Assembly: GCA_021307315.1 (NCBI GenBank)
Contig: JAJSPD010000150.1
Coordinates: 1 to 50,952, forward strand
DNA: 50,952 nucleotides
Direction: 5' to 3'
From: Bisporella sp. PMI_857
Lineage: Eukaryota > Ascomycota > Leotiomycetes > Helotiales > Helotiaceae
Both the position numbers and the translations under genes were made by a program. Position 1 is the first letter of the stretch. Each line of letters opens with the position of its first letter. Below are positions 1 to 12,452 of this stretch, piece by piece. A model generated the notes under the pieces. It was given only the letters and a program-made list of their open reading frames with translations. It ran no database searches and was not told the origin of the DNA.

Positions 1-2128
1 CAGAGCCAAGTCAGCGTTTACTCGATTACAGGTATTAGAATACTTTATAACGACTAAAGTGCTTACAGTTAAACAAGTACGCTGGATAGAGTTCTTTTCT
101 GACTTCAACTTCAAGATTATGTATACGTTAGGCAAAAACAACTTTAAAGCTGATATTCTCAGCCGAAAAGAACAAAACGTAACTGCACAAAAAAAAGCCA
201 AAAAAGACAGCCGTTCTAAAATGCTTTTCGAATTTAGTCGCTTCGATTCTCTAATCAATGCCGAACTGGCCGAGCTATATATGTCTACTATAAACATATT
301 TTCTTTAGACTCCGAAACTTTTTCGAAACTTGTTTTAAACTCCGTAGAGTTAGTAACTAAACTACGACAAGTTAACCGTAAGTCTTTTCCTGACTTACAA
401 AGAATTTTACTTGAAAGTTATTACATCGAAAACGAGCTGCTACTATACAAAGAAAAGCTGTGTGTACTTCGAGACACTTTTTTCTGTACTCGCTTTATTC
501 AGGAAGCGTATAGTCAACTTTTTTAGCGTACACTCAAGTGAAACTAAGACTTACTAGTTGCTTGTTCTAAAGTACTACTGGGTCGGTATAAGTGCGGACT
601 GTAAGCGATACGTTGCAAATTGTAAAGATTGCAAAGCAGCTTACTTTAACTAAACTAAGCAACAAAGTCTGTTACATTTTCTACCGGTGTCCGTATACCC
701 GATGCAGCACTTTTGTATAGACTTCAAAAAGTTCTTTAAAAATAAGCACAGCTTCGACACTATTCTGGTTTTTATTGATCGATTAAAAAAAGACGCAGTA
801 ACGATTTCTTGTCACAAAAATATCGACGCTCGTAGCGTAGCAACTTTTTTCTTTTAGTGAATATATCGATTCGGACACACTTCGAAGTCGATAGTTTCTG
901 ATAAAAGTTTTCAATTTGTATTTTTTTTCTAGAATAAGTTTTGTAGAATTATTAGAGTTAAAATCAAGCTTTCGACTGCTTACTACAAGCAAACAGACGG
1001 CTAGACCGAAATTATGAACAAATATATCGATTAAAAACTCCGACTTTTTGTTAATTATTATTAAGACAACTGAAACGAACTGCTCTTTATGATTAACAAA
1101 GTACAAATGACTTTTTCGCACTTTTTTATTGGAATAGCACTGTACCGGCTCAAGTTCGGACTTGACTCTAAAACGAGCTGAGACTAGAATACGCCAAAAG
1201 CCAACACTTTATTAGAAAAACTTAATTACGAAAATGCACGGAAACTGGCTAAACGCATAAAGGAATTATAGAAGTTGGCCAAAGCAAACATGCTAAAAGC
1301 TCAAAAACGTATGTTTCGTTCGGTAAACAAGCACCGAAAAGCTATCGACTAGAAAGTTACGGATAAAGTCTATTTGTCGACTAAGAACTTGAAGAACTAT
1401 AAGCTTAGCCGAAAGCTGGCCGAACAGTAAATAAGTTTTTTTGAAATTACCGAACAAGTAAGCAACGCTTACAGGCTTGCTTTGCTTGCTGAATCTAATA
1501 TTTATAACGTTTTTTTACTCGACGTATTAACTAAGGATCCAGACAATCCGTTACCGGGCCAAAAAAACTTTAAGCCAGAAGCAGAACTGATTGCTGGAAA
1601 AAAAAAATAAGAAGTCGAAGATATTAAAGCAGTGCGCAAAATCAGGAACGTTCTGAAATATCAAGTAAGCTAAGTCGGCCACGATCCGGACCCAGAATAG
1701 TATTCTATTTCCAACTTTATAGATTCACCGCACAAAATCCGCGACTTTTATGCAAATAACCTTTAACTGCTAGGCCTTTTTCGTAGGCTTGCAGAGTAGA
1801 TTACAGTTTAGAAGTCTAGCCAAGAAAATTATGATTACTTGACAAATAATCGGGCGTAGCAATACCGAATCTTTTCCGACAACTTTCCGACTTTATTTTA
1901 CTTCAGATTATAGTTACAGACTACAGTACAAACATAACACAAGCAAAGCAATTCAATTGGCAAATTTAATATTTTCTGATTCAAAGCCCAAGTCAACGAT
2001 CTTTGCGATATAGACCCTTTAATAACACTAGACCGATTTCGTTACAAGGAACTACTCTCGTAAATAAGTATTGTCGAAGTCTATACTACGAAAGTGCCGA
2101 CTTGCTTTCCGAAACAGGGCCTAACACT

Positions 2129-2925
2129 TTTCTACTCAGTTGCAGGATCCTTCTTCTCCGCCGGATCCTCCACTCCACTCTCATCCTCGTCCTCATCTTC
2201 GTACGGGTTGGTGGCCCGGGGAGGACTCACCCGACCACTTTTCCGCCCTTTTCCCTTGGTAACACGACCAGTGGCACGCCGAACAGCAGCTATGCTGGCC
2301 ACGGAGGCCTGCACCGCAACCATAATCTTCTTGAGCTTATAAAGCTCCTGAATAGAGTCAGACCGAATTTAGATAAGATACGGACGACTTACTATTGACA
2401 TGTTCGCCACTTCAGACCGAAAAGCACGAGTTTTCTTCAACAGAGCAAAGCTTATATCGAGCTGCGTTCTGGGCATAAACGCCGAACTAACCGACACGAT
2501 CTTATTTAACGCTGCTGCCGCAGCACGGATTTGTACACTTTGTGCTGCTTGAAAAGCAGCAAATTCGGTGGAAACGTACTATGGGATCTACGCTAAAAGT
2601 GAGCAAATAGAAGATACGGATAGAATTCGGGACTTACAGATACGCAGAGAGCATTCTGTGCGGTACAATAACTATACTTTTTTGACGAGGGCCGATCAAA
2701 CGAGCATTGGTGCTTCTTATTTTTTTTTTTTGCCCGAAGGCAGCGGAGACAGCACACACGGTAGGCCGCAGCCAACGCACCGGAAGGAGTAAGTAAAGGC
2801 ATGATCTGCGAAGCATCAATAATGCCGAAGCCTTTCTGAACAGTACTACTTACGGTGATAGTTGTGGTAGTCGTTGCTTGGAAGAAGTTGAGAAGAAAGC
2901 GGATATTTATAATTTGAGGGCCCAC
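2129..2925 (-). pseudogene. Antisense cysteine-rich ORF between pol and 3' LTR of the Ty3 element
   Basis: Minus-strand coding-like sequence in three overlapping frames. It begins near 2925 or 2863 (MPLLTPSGALAAAY), then a cysteine cluster CCLRCLRA...HQCSF...YSYCTAQNALC (about 2775-2650). The spacing resembles a small zinc-binding module with one Cys apparently changed to Tyr. An Ala/Gln-rich helical stretch follows (about 2570-2430, FAAFQAAQSVQIRAAA), then a basic/acidic tail ending DPATE-stop at 2129. One in-frame TAA (about 2370) and two frame slips break it. The region is GC-richer than the flanking pol. It lies opposite in sense to pol, between integrase and the polypurine tract, so it is probably element-encoded rather than host. 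No function is known to me; zinc or nucleic-acid binding is inferred only from the Cys pattern. Confidence 0.6.
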
Positions 2926-3150
2926 AAAAAACTTATTGTGAATAGAAACAATACAAAGGTGATTCTGAATAGGATCTGACTGAAAGTAGTGACTTACAAG
3001 CGTTACTATTGTTGTGAGTTCCTATTGTTTTCCGCGTTCGCTTAGTATTGTAGTACCGATAAACTACTCCTACACCGAAACCACACCGAACTAGCACTGA
3101 ATTGCCTCATTTCGAAGCTTGAGGGCAAGCTTCCTCTAGAAAGGGGGTAA

Positions 3151-3410
3151 TGTAACAATCGGTATGCCCAAGGTGCGACACGGAGGCCATGGCACGGGAT
3201 CAGGGGGCTGAAGATCAGGGTATGAGGGGTTTCAGAGCAGATACGGAGTAGAGTCGGAGTCGCCTATATAAAGGCCTGCTCCTACTCTCTACAGTTGTTC
3301 CTCATGTTTTTGTATCCTTCGTAGGTAGACCTATAAGGCAATCACTGTCAGCCTATTGTACGCACTCCCATATGCCTCTATTCTAGCCCGTGATTCCTTG
3401 CGTCGTAACA
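3151..3410 (+). repeat. 3' LTR of the Ty3/gypsy element
   Basis: It starts TGTAACAATCGG right after the purine tract GAAAGGGGGTAA (3139-3150), which fits the plus-strand primer, and ends CGTCGTAACA. A TATA box (TATATAAAGG) lies at about 3264. Length is 260 bp. The base directly after it belongs to the copia reverse transcriptase reading frame, so 3410/3411 is the insertion junction. Confidence 0.88.
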
Positions 3411-6400
3411 TGAAACGTATTTTTCTCCGCTAATATCGTACGTGTTAAGCAATTCGATTTTCTTGGCTTGATTATTTTGCGAAACAGTTAGCGTGTTGTT
3501 TGTTGGCTTTTTTATTTGAGCGCTGTTGAAAGTAAAATTGTTGTTTGTTGTTAGTTGCTAAGTTGGCTTTGCAAAAAAACCTGCTTTTTTAAGTTCGTCT
3601 AACTTTTTTTTTTTGAAACTCGCGTTGCATACTATTAAAGTGTTATCGGTTTGTAGTTTTACAGCTGCAATGTCCGTTATGCGGCTCGTATTGCTATTAA
3701 TAGCTGTAAACAGGAAACATGCGTCGTATAATAATTGCTGCAGCTTTAAGTTGTCGATGTAATAGTTGTAGTATATATAGAACCAGTAAGTTTTTGTTTT
3801 AAGAACTTCGTATAGCGGGAGTAAAACTTTGAGTAGCATTTTTTTCGGCAGATTTAGCTTTTAAAAAAGCTTGACGTAAAAGTTTTGTGCAAGTTGTGAT
3901 TTTGATTGTGTGTATGCTTGTGTAATATTACGTACATGTATGTCAAGGTCGGCGTATAGTGCTAAGCAAAAAATGAGTCGCTAGCTCACGCGTTAGATTG
4001 TTAGTGATTGAGTTAGTACTGCTTTTTTGCCGTTGTTTTTGTATGCTTGCACAACTAAGCGTGACTTTTCGTATGCTTTTAAGGTGCTTTCGAGCTTGAC
4101 ATAGTCGACGAATCGGCTATTGAAAATGCGTGCGTTGTTCGGTGTATTTGTTTTTCTGATAAACTTAAATACTTTTTTTTTGATTAGGCTATTTAGTTTT
4201 TTCTGTTTTGAGCTTGTGAAATCAGGTTGTGGCTTTAACTGTGTATCTGTAATTATAATATTAGCTTTGTACTTAGCTAGCAATTAGCGTGTGCGTATTA
4301 AACAACGATTAGTTTGGCTATTTTTTTGCTGTTTAAATTGAGCCTAGTTTGTAGTACTGCTTGCAGTATATCGCTTAACGTTTGTTGTACGAAACGATGT
4401 TAGCCCGTGCGGAAGTTTAATAGTCGCTGTTTTTTTTTCGATAGCAAGCAACTTGTATAGCTTATTTTAGCTTTTTTTATAAACTCGCTATACTAGAATA
4501 TCTGAGCCGAGTAGAATTGTATGGATATTATTTGTTAATAGTCCATTCCGGGTTTGTAGCGTATCTGTGACTTGCTTTTGCGTTTGTAGCTTTACAATTT
4601 CAGCTATTGCTTTTTTGATTGCAGTAGTTCGCTGTGCAATTAATAGTGCAAAAGAATTTAAATGCGTTATTCGCGAAAAAGCTCCGAAAACCAAAAGCGT
4701 TGGAACAATGCTGTTATAGCCTGCTATGTTATTGATAGCTTTTACAGCTATTTGAAGTGCTGTTACTTTGTTAATGTTTTCGATTTCGTTTTTAATTACT
4801 TAGTAAGCGCGTTGTAGTAGTTTGTAATATTTTTCGACTATGCTTATTAATGTCGCTGCTTTAACAAGAACTTTTTTTGTACGAATAAATAAAGATTTTG
4901 CTGATTGTTAGAATTTTTAAAAAGCAAAGTTTGTACCGGCGTTGTGAACAATAACGTTAAGTAAGCTTAAATAACTGTCGATTTAGTACGTACGTAAAGT
5001 GTTTTAAATATATTGAGCTGTTATGTTCTGTAGCTATCGTGCAGCTTGAAATCGCGTGGCTTTATCGACAACGTGCAACAGTAGAAAACTATCGATGTAT
5101 ATAATATTAGTATAAATAGAGTGATTAAAGTCAATATTGTCGTTTCGGAAAGTAAACTTGAACTGTAGTAGTGCTTCGCTATATTTCTGACATCTTGTAC
5201 AATATTTAGTAATATAATCAAGAATCTGGCGGTGCTGTACGTCGCTGTGGCCGGCGCGTTCGAGCACGTTAGCTAAGCGTGTTGTTGACGAGTGACCGAA
5301 TCGCTTGTAAAGCGTCCGTAACTCAGTTTCTGTAAAATAGCAATTAGTTGATATTATCGGTTTTTACATTAAAAACGGATAACTAAATCGTCGTACAATA
5401 AGTACTAATGTTTCGCTTTTATTAGTTAGTTTGTTTCGGATGTTATTAAGCGTAATTTTTTTTGTATTTATATTAACAAGGCTTAGTAGAAAAAGTGTAT
5501 TAGCATTAACAATGTAAAATTCGTATTAGCCGATCGGTGTTAGTATTGTGATTTTGCTAATAAAAGTTGTCGAGCCGATGCTAAACGTAGCATTTACTGC
5601 TTTTTCGTTAGTATTAATTGAAGTTTTTTTAAACAGTTTTTTGTACGCAATGTATTGATTGTAGCTAGCTGTAGACTTTTTAGCCGCTTCTGTATTAATT
5701 ATAATGCCGTGAAATTCGTTTGGTTTATATCGGTTTGTGACAAAATTCTCGTTGTGCAAATTACTGTTTTTAAGCAAAGCGTGTATTGTTGTTTTATCCG
5801 ATAGCTTTCGAACAATATTAGTAGTTTGTGCTTGTTTAATTGAGTGTTCTGTTTCTGTTATGAATACATTCGATTTTTTTGTTGTATTGGTTTTTTTTAC
5901 TTTAATTACTAAAGCTTCGAATTTTTCCGTAAAATTAATTAGCTCGTTATGTGCTTCGTTTTTTTTTTTTTTTTCGTTTTCTGCTAGATATTGGTTAAAT
6001 CGTCGGTCAATTTTTTTAGCAAACGTAGCTTTGTATTTGGCTCTAGTTTCGTCGCGTTTTTTTTTTAGTATGTCGAGTAGACTAGCAATTTTTTTTCTTG
6101 CAAATAAAACACTTTTTTTGCTGTGGTTGACTGCTGTAGTTTGTGCGGTTGTATTGCGGTTGTTCGAATTGGCTTTTAGTTAGTCGATTGTACCGGCTTT
6201 GGCGTTGCTAAAAATAACGATTTTGCTGGTGGTTTAAATAATATCGACGATTTGTAAAGTATTGTTTAGTCTTGTTGTTGTTTTGCAGAAACTAAGTTTA
6301 GCTTTGCTTTTTGTTGACGCTTTTGTACGTTACGATACTTGTTCGCAAGTTGTTAATAAGTCTAGTTAATGTAAGTGCAAAGATCGAGCAAGCGATCGAG

Positions 6401-7715
6401 CATGCCGGGTAATTTTAGCAGGCTATAAAAAGTTTGTTTTGTAAAAAAGAGTCGCTTTGGAGATTAGTATCGAAGTTTATTTGTGTTGTGCGTAGCTTTT
6501 CGACTAGTAGCTGTAAGCAAGTTTCGGTGTTTTTGTCGGTGTTTTTGCTGATTATTTGGCGTAGTGATAGCGCGTTTTATTTTGTTAGTATGCTTCTTTT
6601 GTACTTAGCTTTTTTAAATGTGTTTCGTACACTGTTGCAAAAGTTTGCTAACTGTGTTATTTTTGGGTTTGTTTTGCAAGTTGTGTAATAATGCTTCAGC
6701 GCAGCTCTTTGTAGCATAATTGAAAAAAGTTTTGAAATAAGCGTTTATTGGAAGTTTTGCTTTTTCGTATAAATCAACGAAAATGCTGTATTTGTAGTCG
6801 AAACTGTCGCTATTTTCGCCGTACTTTCTTTTTTCTGTATATAGTTTCGTAAGCTCAATTAAATTAGGTTTTTGATTTTTCAGTCAAAGCGTCCGTTGTT
6901 TATCGTTTTGTTCGTTTTTGTTGTTGACAAACTGTAGTCGCTGATATTCGGAATTAAAAGCACCTGCTGGCCAAACTGTTTATTTTTTTATGCTAACTAT
7001 AAAGTTGTTCGCAATAAGTCGTTTGTTTTTCGGAATCTATACGCTATTGTCGAGCAAATAGTTTTTTAGCAGTTTTGTTTTTGTTGTGGTTTTTTTGTAA
7101 ATTGCCGAAGTAAAGTTTTCGAAGTCGGTTTTTTAGTATTCGAAAAAGTCGATGTTTTGGAGTTTTTGTTCGCTGTAGTTATTGATTTTGTCGGTGATAT
7201 AGCCGATTATATCGTTTGTTGTAGCCGTTGCTACTTTGTCCGTTATGTCACGAAAGCCTAATCCTTTGGCCTGGTGAGGCGGCTAGCAAGGTGGTTCTAT
7301 TACGAGAATACTAAACTAAGGAGGAAAGCAATTGTTGTTGTGCGCGATCATGATAGAAATGAGGGGTTCGTGCCAAGCCATCTAGGTCACATGATCCATG
7401 ATCGTGACACGTTAACTAAATGTTGGCTTTTTCGTCTTTTTTTTTTTGTCCAAGTTCTACTTTAACTGAGTTTGCTATTGCGTTTATAGAAGGTTTTGGA
7501 GAGTTTGCAAAAATTTGTGCGTTTTTGAAAAGAAACTGACGCGTAAATTGACGTGTTTTTGTTGTCTGAACCCGTGGCGTTAGACTGACTTAACCTTTAC
7601 GGCGCTAAATCGTTGTTATTTTGTCTTTACGACACAGACTTTTCACGGGTGATATTCCCTCTTTACGGCAGCGAATCTTCGTGTTAACTTAACTGATCAG
7701 TGTCGGTTCAAACGG
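3411..7715 (-). mobile_element. Ty1/copia retrotransposon, internal region, degenerate
   Basis: Minus-strand order gag, protease, integrase, reverse transcriptase. Gag-like sequence lies around 7260-6650 (FDYKYSIFVDLYEKAKLP), the protease region near 5777-5530, the integrase around 5270-4900 (RAGHSDVQ, ITKYCTRCQ, LHVVDKATRFQAAR) and reverse transcriptase from 4283 to 3411 (RIFNSRFVDYVK, KSRLVVQAYK, then KTYWFYIYYN and DNTLIVCNAS). The reading runs to the last base before the Ty3 LTR (QAKKIELLNTYD...GEKYVS), so the 3' part of the element lies to the left of the nested Ty3 element, outside the window. The sequence is very AT-rich, with many stops and shifts. A stretch of about 150 bp at 7267-7415 interrupts gag and is not copia-like. 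Not functional. Confidence 0.9.
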
Positions 7716-7827
7716 TGTTGCAATACTTTGTGATGATAGACGTTGTTGTTGTTATTCTCTATCTAAGCGCTAGCTAGTCATACGCTCGGTGAGTCATGTG
7801 ATCTCACTAGTGCCTTAGTACCTGTCA
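7716..7827 (-). repeat. Probable 5' LTR (part) of the Ty1/copia element
   Basis: On the minus strand it would run TGACAGGTACTAAGG...AAAGTATTGCAACA, directly upstream of the copia leader and in the right place for a 5' LTR. It carries the purine-poor CAACAACAAC run often seen near fungal copia LTR ends. At 112 bp it is short, and no second copy is in the window to fix its outer edge. Confidence 0.4.
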
Positions 7828-8916
7828 GGAATCGGCTTACGTAAGTAGGCCAAGGAGCTAGAAACATCTTCCCCTCATTTACAGCTCAGAACTGTAGATA
7901 ACAACATTAATGAATAACGCTCATACAAGCCTGTATCTCCATCACCGTGATACCCTTACAGATCCTCTAATTGATTCCTCTTGCCTGATAAACCCTATTT
8001 CTGACAGTACCAACACAAGGAAAAGGGTAGGTGAGTCTACTTTAATGAATGCGTCTGTATCTGCGAACTTTTCCAATATCGTTTTGAAGAGTGCAGTAAG
8101 TACTATTACTCTTCGTTAGAAAATGGTTCGATGTTACAGCCTCCTAAGAAATCGCAGAATTTGTAGCGTTCCTGATCAGAGTGGAGATTTTCATACGTTC
8201 ACTTTTCACATCCTTCTCCTTTGTTGAACGTAGATCAGATGACGCCACTAGTTCATGGTTCGTAGACATCCCTATAGGCCCCGGCTTGGACATTAGTGGG
8301 GTGTTAGCCCAGCCGAGGAAGCTCAGATGCCGGCGTATAGAGCGTTGGCAGAGGCGGAGGCGCGATAAATAAAGAAAAGCGGATACGCAATATTTGCATT
8401 GCGTGCAAAAGAGTCAAATGACAAACAATATGATGATTTGCAAGGTAATATCGAAGGTAGAAGGATCGCTGAGGAAAAATTTGCAATCAATACCGCGCAC
8501 AAGGCTGTAGCTGACACAGCTGCTTTTGACTAGAGCCAAGCGAGCCAAATCCCAGCCATACACGACAAGGGAAGGCTGCAAAAGCTGATAGGTCCGCCAC
8601 CTACCAAGCCAGCGCACACTTGCTTCTGGGGGGGCTGACAAAATTGCCAGGCTCCCTGCCCAGCTCTCTCCCATTGCCGACACCATGTGTTACATGACTG
8701 TTATTTTAATCACGCGCATGGACCTCCCTAACCCGGTTATTTTCAAACGCACGCATCCTGCTCTTGCCACCTATTAAACAATTGTCGGAATGTTCTCGTC
8801 AAGACGTTTATCATATAACCTTTACTTCCTTACTCGCACAACAAAAATCCAACGTGCGCTGGGAGATTCCAATTTAGTAAATAGAGCAATCCTTCGGATG
8901 GCAGCCTTTCGCAAGC
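7828..8916. other. No gene recognised
   Basis: Contains only short open frames (for example 7910-8119 and 8181-8372) without recognisable domains, splice structure or codon signal. About the last 100 bp before 8917 may hold the promoter of the membrane-protein pseudogene, but no element stands out. Confidence 0.5.
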
Positions 8917-9999
8917 ATGCCGATAACGCAAGCCGGCGACCTTCGAAGCCAGTGGAGCAATCCAGGTGATGTTCTAAGCCTGCTCCTTCTCGTTGGAGCA
9001 GACATAGTAAAGATGGCCATTACCCAACTCGTTGGATATACTATCAGCCCTCTCGGGAGGAACGGTCCGACCATTGGTATTGCGCCGGCTGCATTCTCAT
9101 TCGGGTGGGTTGCTTATGGGTTCGCAAACCTTCTGTCTGCTGTTGGAGAGAAAAGATTGATACCAACAGCCGATTGTCCCTCGATTCTCGTGAACTGTGC
9201 AAATGCTTTTACCAGGGTATATCAATCTTGGGCACTTGGCCGACTTCTGCAAGATCACGAAACAGGGCATGAAGTTGACTCAATGAATCCTCTTGATGGT
9301 CGGCTCTCAAGCATCTCGCCGAAAGGCAAAGCCGAGTCGATCAGAATTGACATATTTGAGCTGGGAGTACCTTCAAAACCAAGTCTTGACTTGGTGTGGT
9401 GGCTGGTATGGGTGACCATCGTTGCGCAGGTTAGCATCGCCTATGTACCTTGGATTCTTTACGGCAACTGGGGAGTTATGATGGTTCTCTCCTGCTGAAA
9501 CCTCCTAGCTTTACTCAAGCGCGCCTTGCCACAATGGAGGCAGGAAAATGGCTGGTCGAACCTTGGACTCAGATAGTGTTACTTGTTTAACACGCGCAAA
9601 TGGGTATCTCCACATCATGGTGTTTATTGGCCGCCAAGGGTCCTGGGACTTTGAGAGTCTTGCAACAGCAACTTCTATTCCATATCCAGAAAATCCTGCC
9701 ATATCTCTAGCATTGGCACTCTTATGGGCATGTCTCCTCATCAGCGTAGCCAGCCTCAAGGAGCACGCTTGGTATCTGGTCGGCATAGGAGGCATGGGTA
9801 TGTTACAAAGCATCTACGCTGCTGGGGCACCACAGAACCCAAGCGTTTCAAACTTTCATCTTAAAGTGTTCTCTCCCAAGCCAACAATAATCGGAAAACG
9901 GCAAAATTTCAAAGACGATGTTGACTGGCGTGTCGATATACAAGCGGCCCTAGCTGATGTTTCTAGATTGCCTGAATGGTCGCAGAGCTTCGGTCAGTG
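8917..9999 (+). pseudogene. Fungal multi-pass membrane protein gene, broken
   Basis: I recognise this as a conserved fungal hypothetical membrane-protein family from memory of its pattern: N-terminal GDLRSQWSNPGDVLSLLLLVG, APAAFSFGWVAYGF, CANAF...SWALGRLL, a central hydrophobic pair (LVWWLVWVTIVAQVSIAYVP), then LPQWRQE, VTCLTRANGYLHIMV, LLWACLLISVASLKEHAW, GMLQSIYAAGAP and a C-terminal PTIIGKRQ. Two lesions break it: an in-frame TGA at 9496-9498 between the central helices and LPQW, and a one-base slip near 9545 (GAAAATGG). A family-D solo LTR starts at 10000 and replaces the natural C-terminus. The start at 8917 matches where the family usually begins. No function is established; helices suggest an integral membrane protein. 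Confidence 0.75.
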
Positions 10000-10229
10000 T
10001 GTTGAACAGGCTAGGTCTAAGGATCATACCTAGTCTATTGTAGGCAACGGTAGGCACCTGTAGGCAACGGTAGGCAACAGTAGGTATCAGTGCGATGACA
10101 TGTGAGTATCGTACCTCTATAAGTAGAGGGATTATCTCCTGTAGTTTAGGTTCTACAACCTTCAGCAATTGATACTTGTTTACCATATACTCTCTGAATG
10201 TCACGTGACTTTCTTCCTCTATTTGAACA
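10000..10229 (+). repeat. Solo LTR, family D (TGTTGAACAGG), copy 1
   Basis: Starts TGTTGAACAGGCTAGG; contains short GTAGGCAACGG direct repeats and CTCTATAAGTAGAGGG, and ends near CTATTTGAACA. Closely similar copies lie at 25670-25883 (+) and 30835-31099 (-). It truncates the membrane-protein pseudogene. No clean target duplication is visible. Confidence 0.8.
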
Positions 10230-12452
10230 ACAACGACCTCGTTAAAACAGCAGACGACCGCCAAAACAAATACATTGCACGCCAACTTTTCCTTAAACTA
10301 GCCAAACACGGCCGACTATTGGCTTTTGGATTCGCAGAGGATAGCTGGTCAGCTCAATCTCAGGCTATAAAGCATATCTCGATGTTATTACTCACTTCCA
10401 GCGAAATAAACATTTTTAGGATTTAGTGCAATGGTCTTCAACTGAGCAATATTCTTTTAAATAGAAAAGATAATATAGTTGCCGTTATTAATTGGGAGTT
10501 TGCATATACTGCTTCTACTCAATTCGCTCTTGACCTGTTTTGGTGGTTGCTGCTGAATATCCTCGAATAGTGGAAAGCAGATATTGATAATTGGACTCAG
10601 GATGGTAAAGTACGCCTGAAGAGCCGACTGCGGAGCTACAGAGAAGGGCGAGAGCGAGAGGTCCGAGAAAAGGACAGAAATGTCGTCTAACAGATTGTAA
10701 CATATGCGTAAAAGCTGGAAGACGGGCCGATTCTGGCTTGACTATGCGGCTTGGAAAAGCTGTGCTTTCGATAATATATTCTGGAAATATCTGGATTATC
10801 GATTTTTCGGTAGCAGAAAAACCCGACTCAACAGGATCCGGCTCAACAGGAAAACCTTAGTAAGAAGAAGCACATGGCTAAACAGAATCTCTGGAAGACT
10901 CGAGTACATTTTATAAGTGGCAAGGAAAGAAATGTGATGGAGGCATTTGTGGAGAGGAAGATGGAAGAGGGAAATGAGCAATGGGATTTAAGCACAGGGG
11001 CACGAGGTATGCGATTTGTGGACTAACTTGTTACGGGGGTCTTAGGCGATCCTGAGATAGAAGAACTACTTGTATAACCTCGACCGACAATTTTGCCCAC
11101 CAGAATCCGCTTCCGTCCCTGAACCTGAGCAATCGCCGCTCTAACCTGAGCCGAGCCAGGAGTCCTAAACACGCTAATGAGTCAGCTGGATTTTGCTAAA
11201 GGAGCCTTTTCCGGTCCCTCACGAATCGGTTATAGTTTCTATGTTATTTATATTTGGAATTATGCAGACCCTGTCTACGTAATTGCTTGAAATACAGCAC
11301 CTCTCTGAACCTATCAAGATGTTGTGACGGTGTCCGTTCTCGCTCCCTGTCATTTTATCAAAAGTCCTCACCAAGCGAATTTGGGTTCCCTTCTGTCCCA
11401 CGTGACTCGAGGAGAGTTTAGCCAAGTGTAAAAGAGACCTTGCTTAAAATGCCCTTGAGACATGGTTCTCCACTCCGCCCTAGGCACGGTACACTCTTCT
11501 CAATAAGCGTAAGAGTATCCTGAATTAATCCTCTGAATGGCCCCTAAGAGGCTGCCATACCTCTCCCATCCTAGCATCCTAGAGCTGCACTGTAACGTCC
11601 TATAATCCTGACACAACACTAAGCGCTTGACACACTTACCTAATCACGGAAAGGGCAGTCCTCCCCCCATGCTACAAAAAATCACGTTACAGTTTAAGTT
11701 GACGGGTAATGGATCGAGGTCGGGCGTCGATCACGTATTTAATAGGTACTGAACTATAGTTGCTCTCGCAGATAGAGATAGCGGTTCGTGGGGACCCGAG
11801 TTTAAGATTACTTCTGTACTTAAGAATAGGAGGTCCCTTCAGGGATTTCAGGAGAATGATTGAGCTAGTTGGGGTTGTGAGTGGAAGGCGCTAGTGCACG
11901 AAGTTTGTTCTCGAATAAGAAAGAGAACTCAATCATATATATGGATAAGTAATAAAAAGGCAGGATATAAAATATATACTTCCGAGCTTTAGGAGCAAGT
12001 CGCTTCAATATAATAACGTTAATATCCAATCCACTCTGATCCTAGCATATAACACCCTCTGTCCCAGCGCATAATATAAGACTCTCATTTATAAGTAGCA
12101 CCTTATCACTTGTTTAGTTATTGTATATTCCAATATATTCTATGCGTGAACGATCTTACAACCCTGCAACACTCACCTGCGAATCACTCATCCAGATTTC
12201 GGCAGTGAAATGAGACAATTAGAAGTAAGCTGGCCTTGAGAACTCAGTGTGTAACACCAAGCAGCTCGCGTTTCATGCTCGGGGGACTTAAATCTATTAA
12301 CTGGCAGGCTAGAGGTATCACATTCAGCTACCATATTCGTTACAATGTCGTAAGATTACTAGCAGGAAGGCTAGGTCGATGTCTGCATCGGGTAGCCTGT
12401 ATACTAAATTCCGAACTATGCATTTCCCCCCATCTTGAGTTGCACAACTCAG
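10230..12452. other. No gene recognised
   Basis: About 2.2 kb without a recognisable coding region. Short frames at 10230-10426, 10704-10916 and 11219-11425 lack domains or splice structure. 10540-10900 has a coding-like purine bias but is interrupted by stops in all frames. 11700-12100 is repeat-like (the regulatory look of an old LTR), but no second copy lies in the window. Confidence 0.45.

Larger units (their letters stand above)
1..3410 (+). mobile_element. Ty3/gypsy chromovirus-type retrotransposon, 3' part, degenerate
   Basis: The element enters from the left edge. Reading + strand: the end of the RNase H domain (about 59-180, with KADILSRK), then the integrase zinc-binding region (CKDC near 627-640), the integrase core (CIDF near 715; TAYYKQTDG near 975-1005) and a chromodomain near 1610-1735 (EVEDIKAVRKIRNVLKYQVS). 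The chromodomain places it among Ty3 elements whose integrase carries a chromatin-reading tail. The frame is broken by several stops, mostly TAG where Trp is expected (YQVS*VGHDPDPE*Y) and TAA where Gln is expected, plus one shift near 527. It ends in a purine tract and the 3' LTR. It is not functional. What is seen is the domain order; repeat-induced point mutation as the cause is inference. Confidence 0.93.

Noticed and set aside
5737..6688. Long + strand open frames in the AT-rich part
   Set aside because: They lie antisense to copia gag/protease sequence and are Leu/Phe/Val-rich only because of base composition.
7910..8119. Open frame of 69 codons as a small gene
   Set aside because: No signal peptide, domain, promoter or splice evidence; length is within chance.
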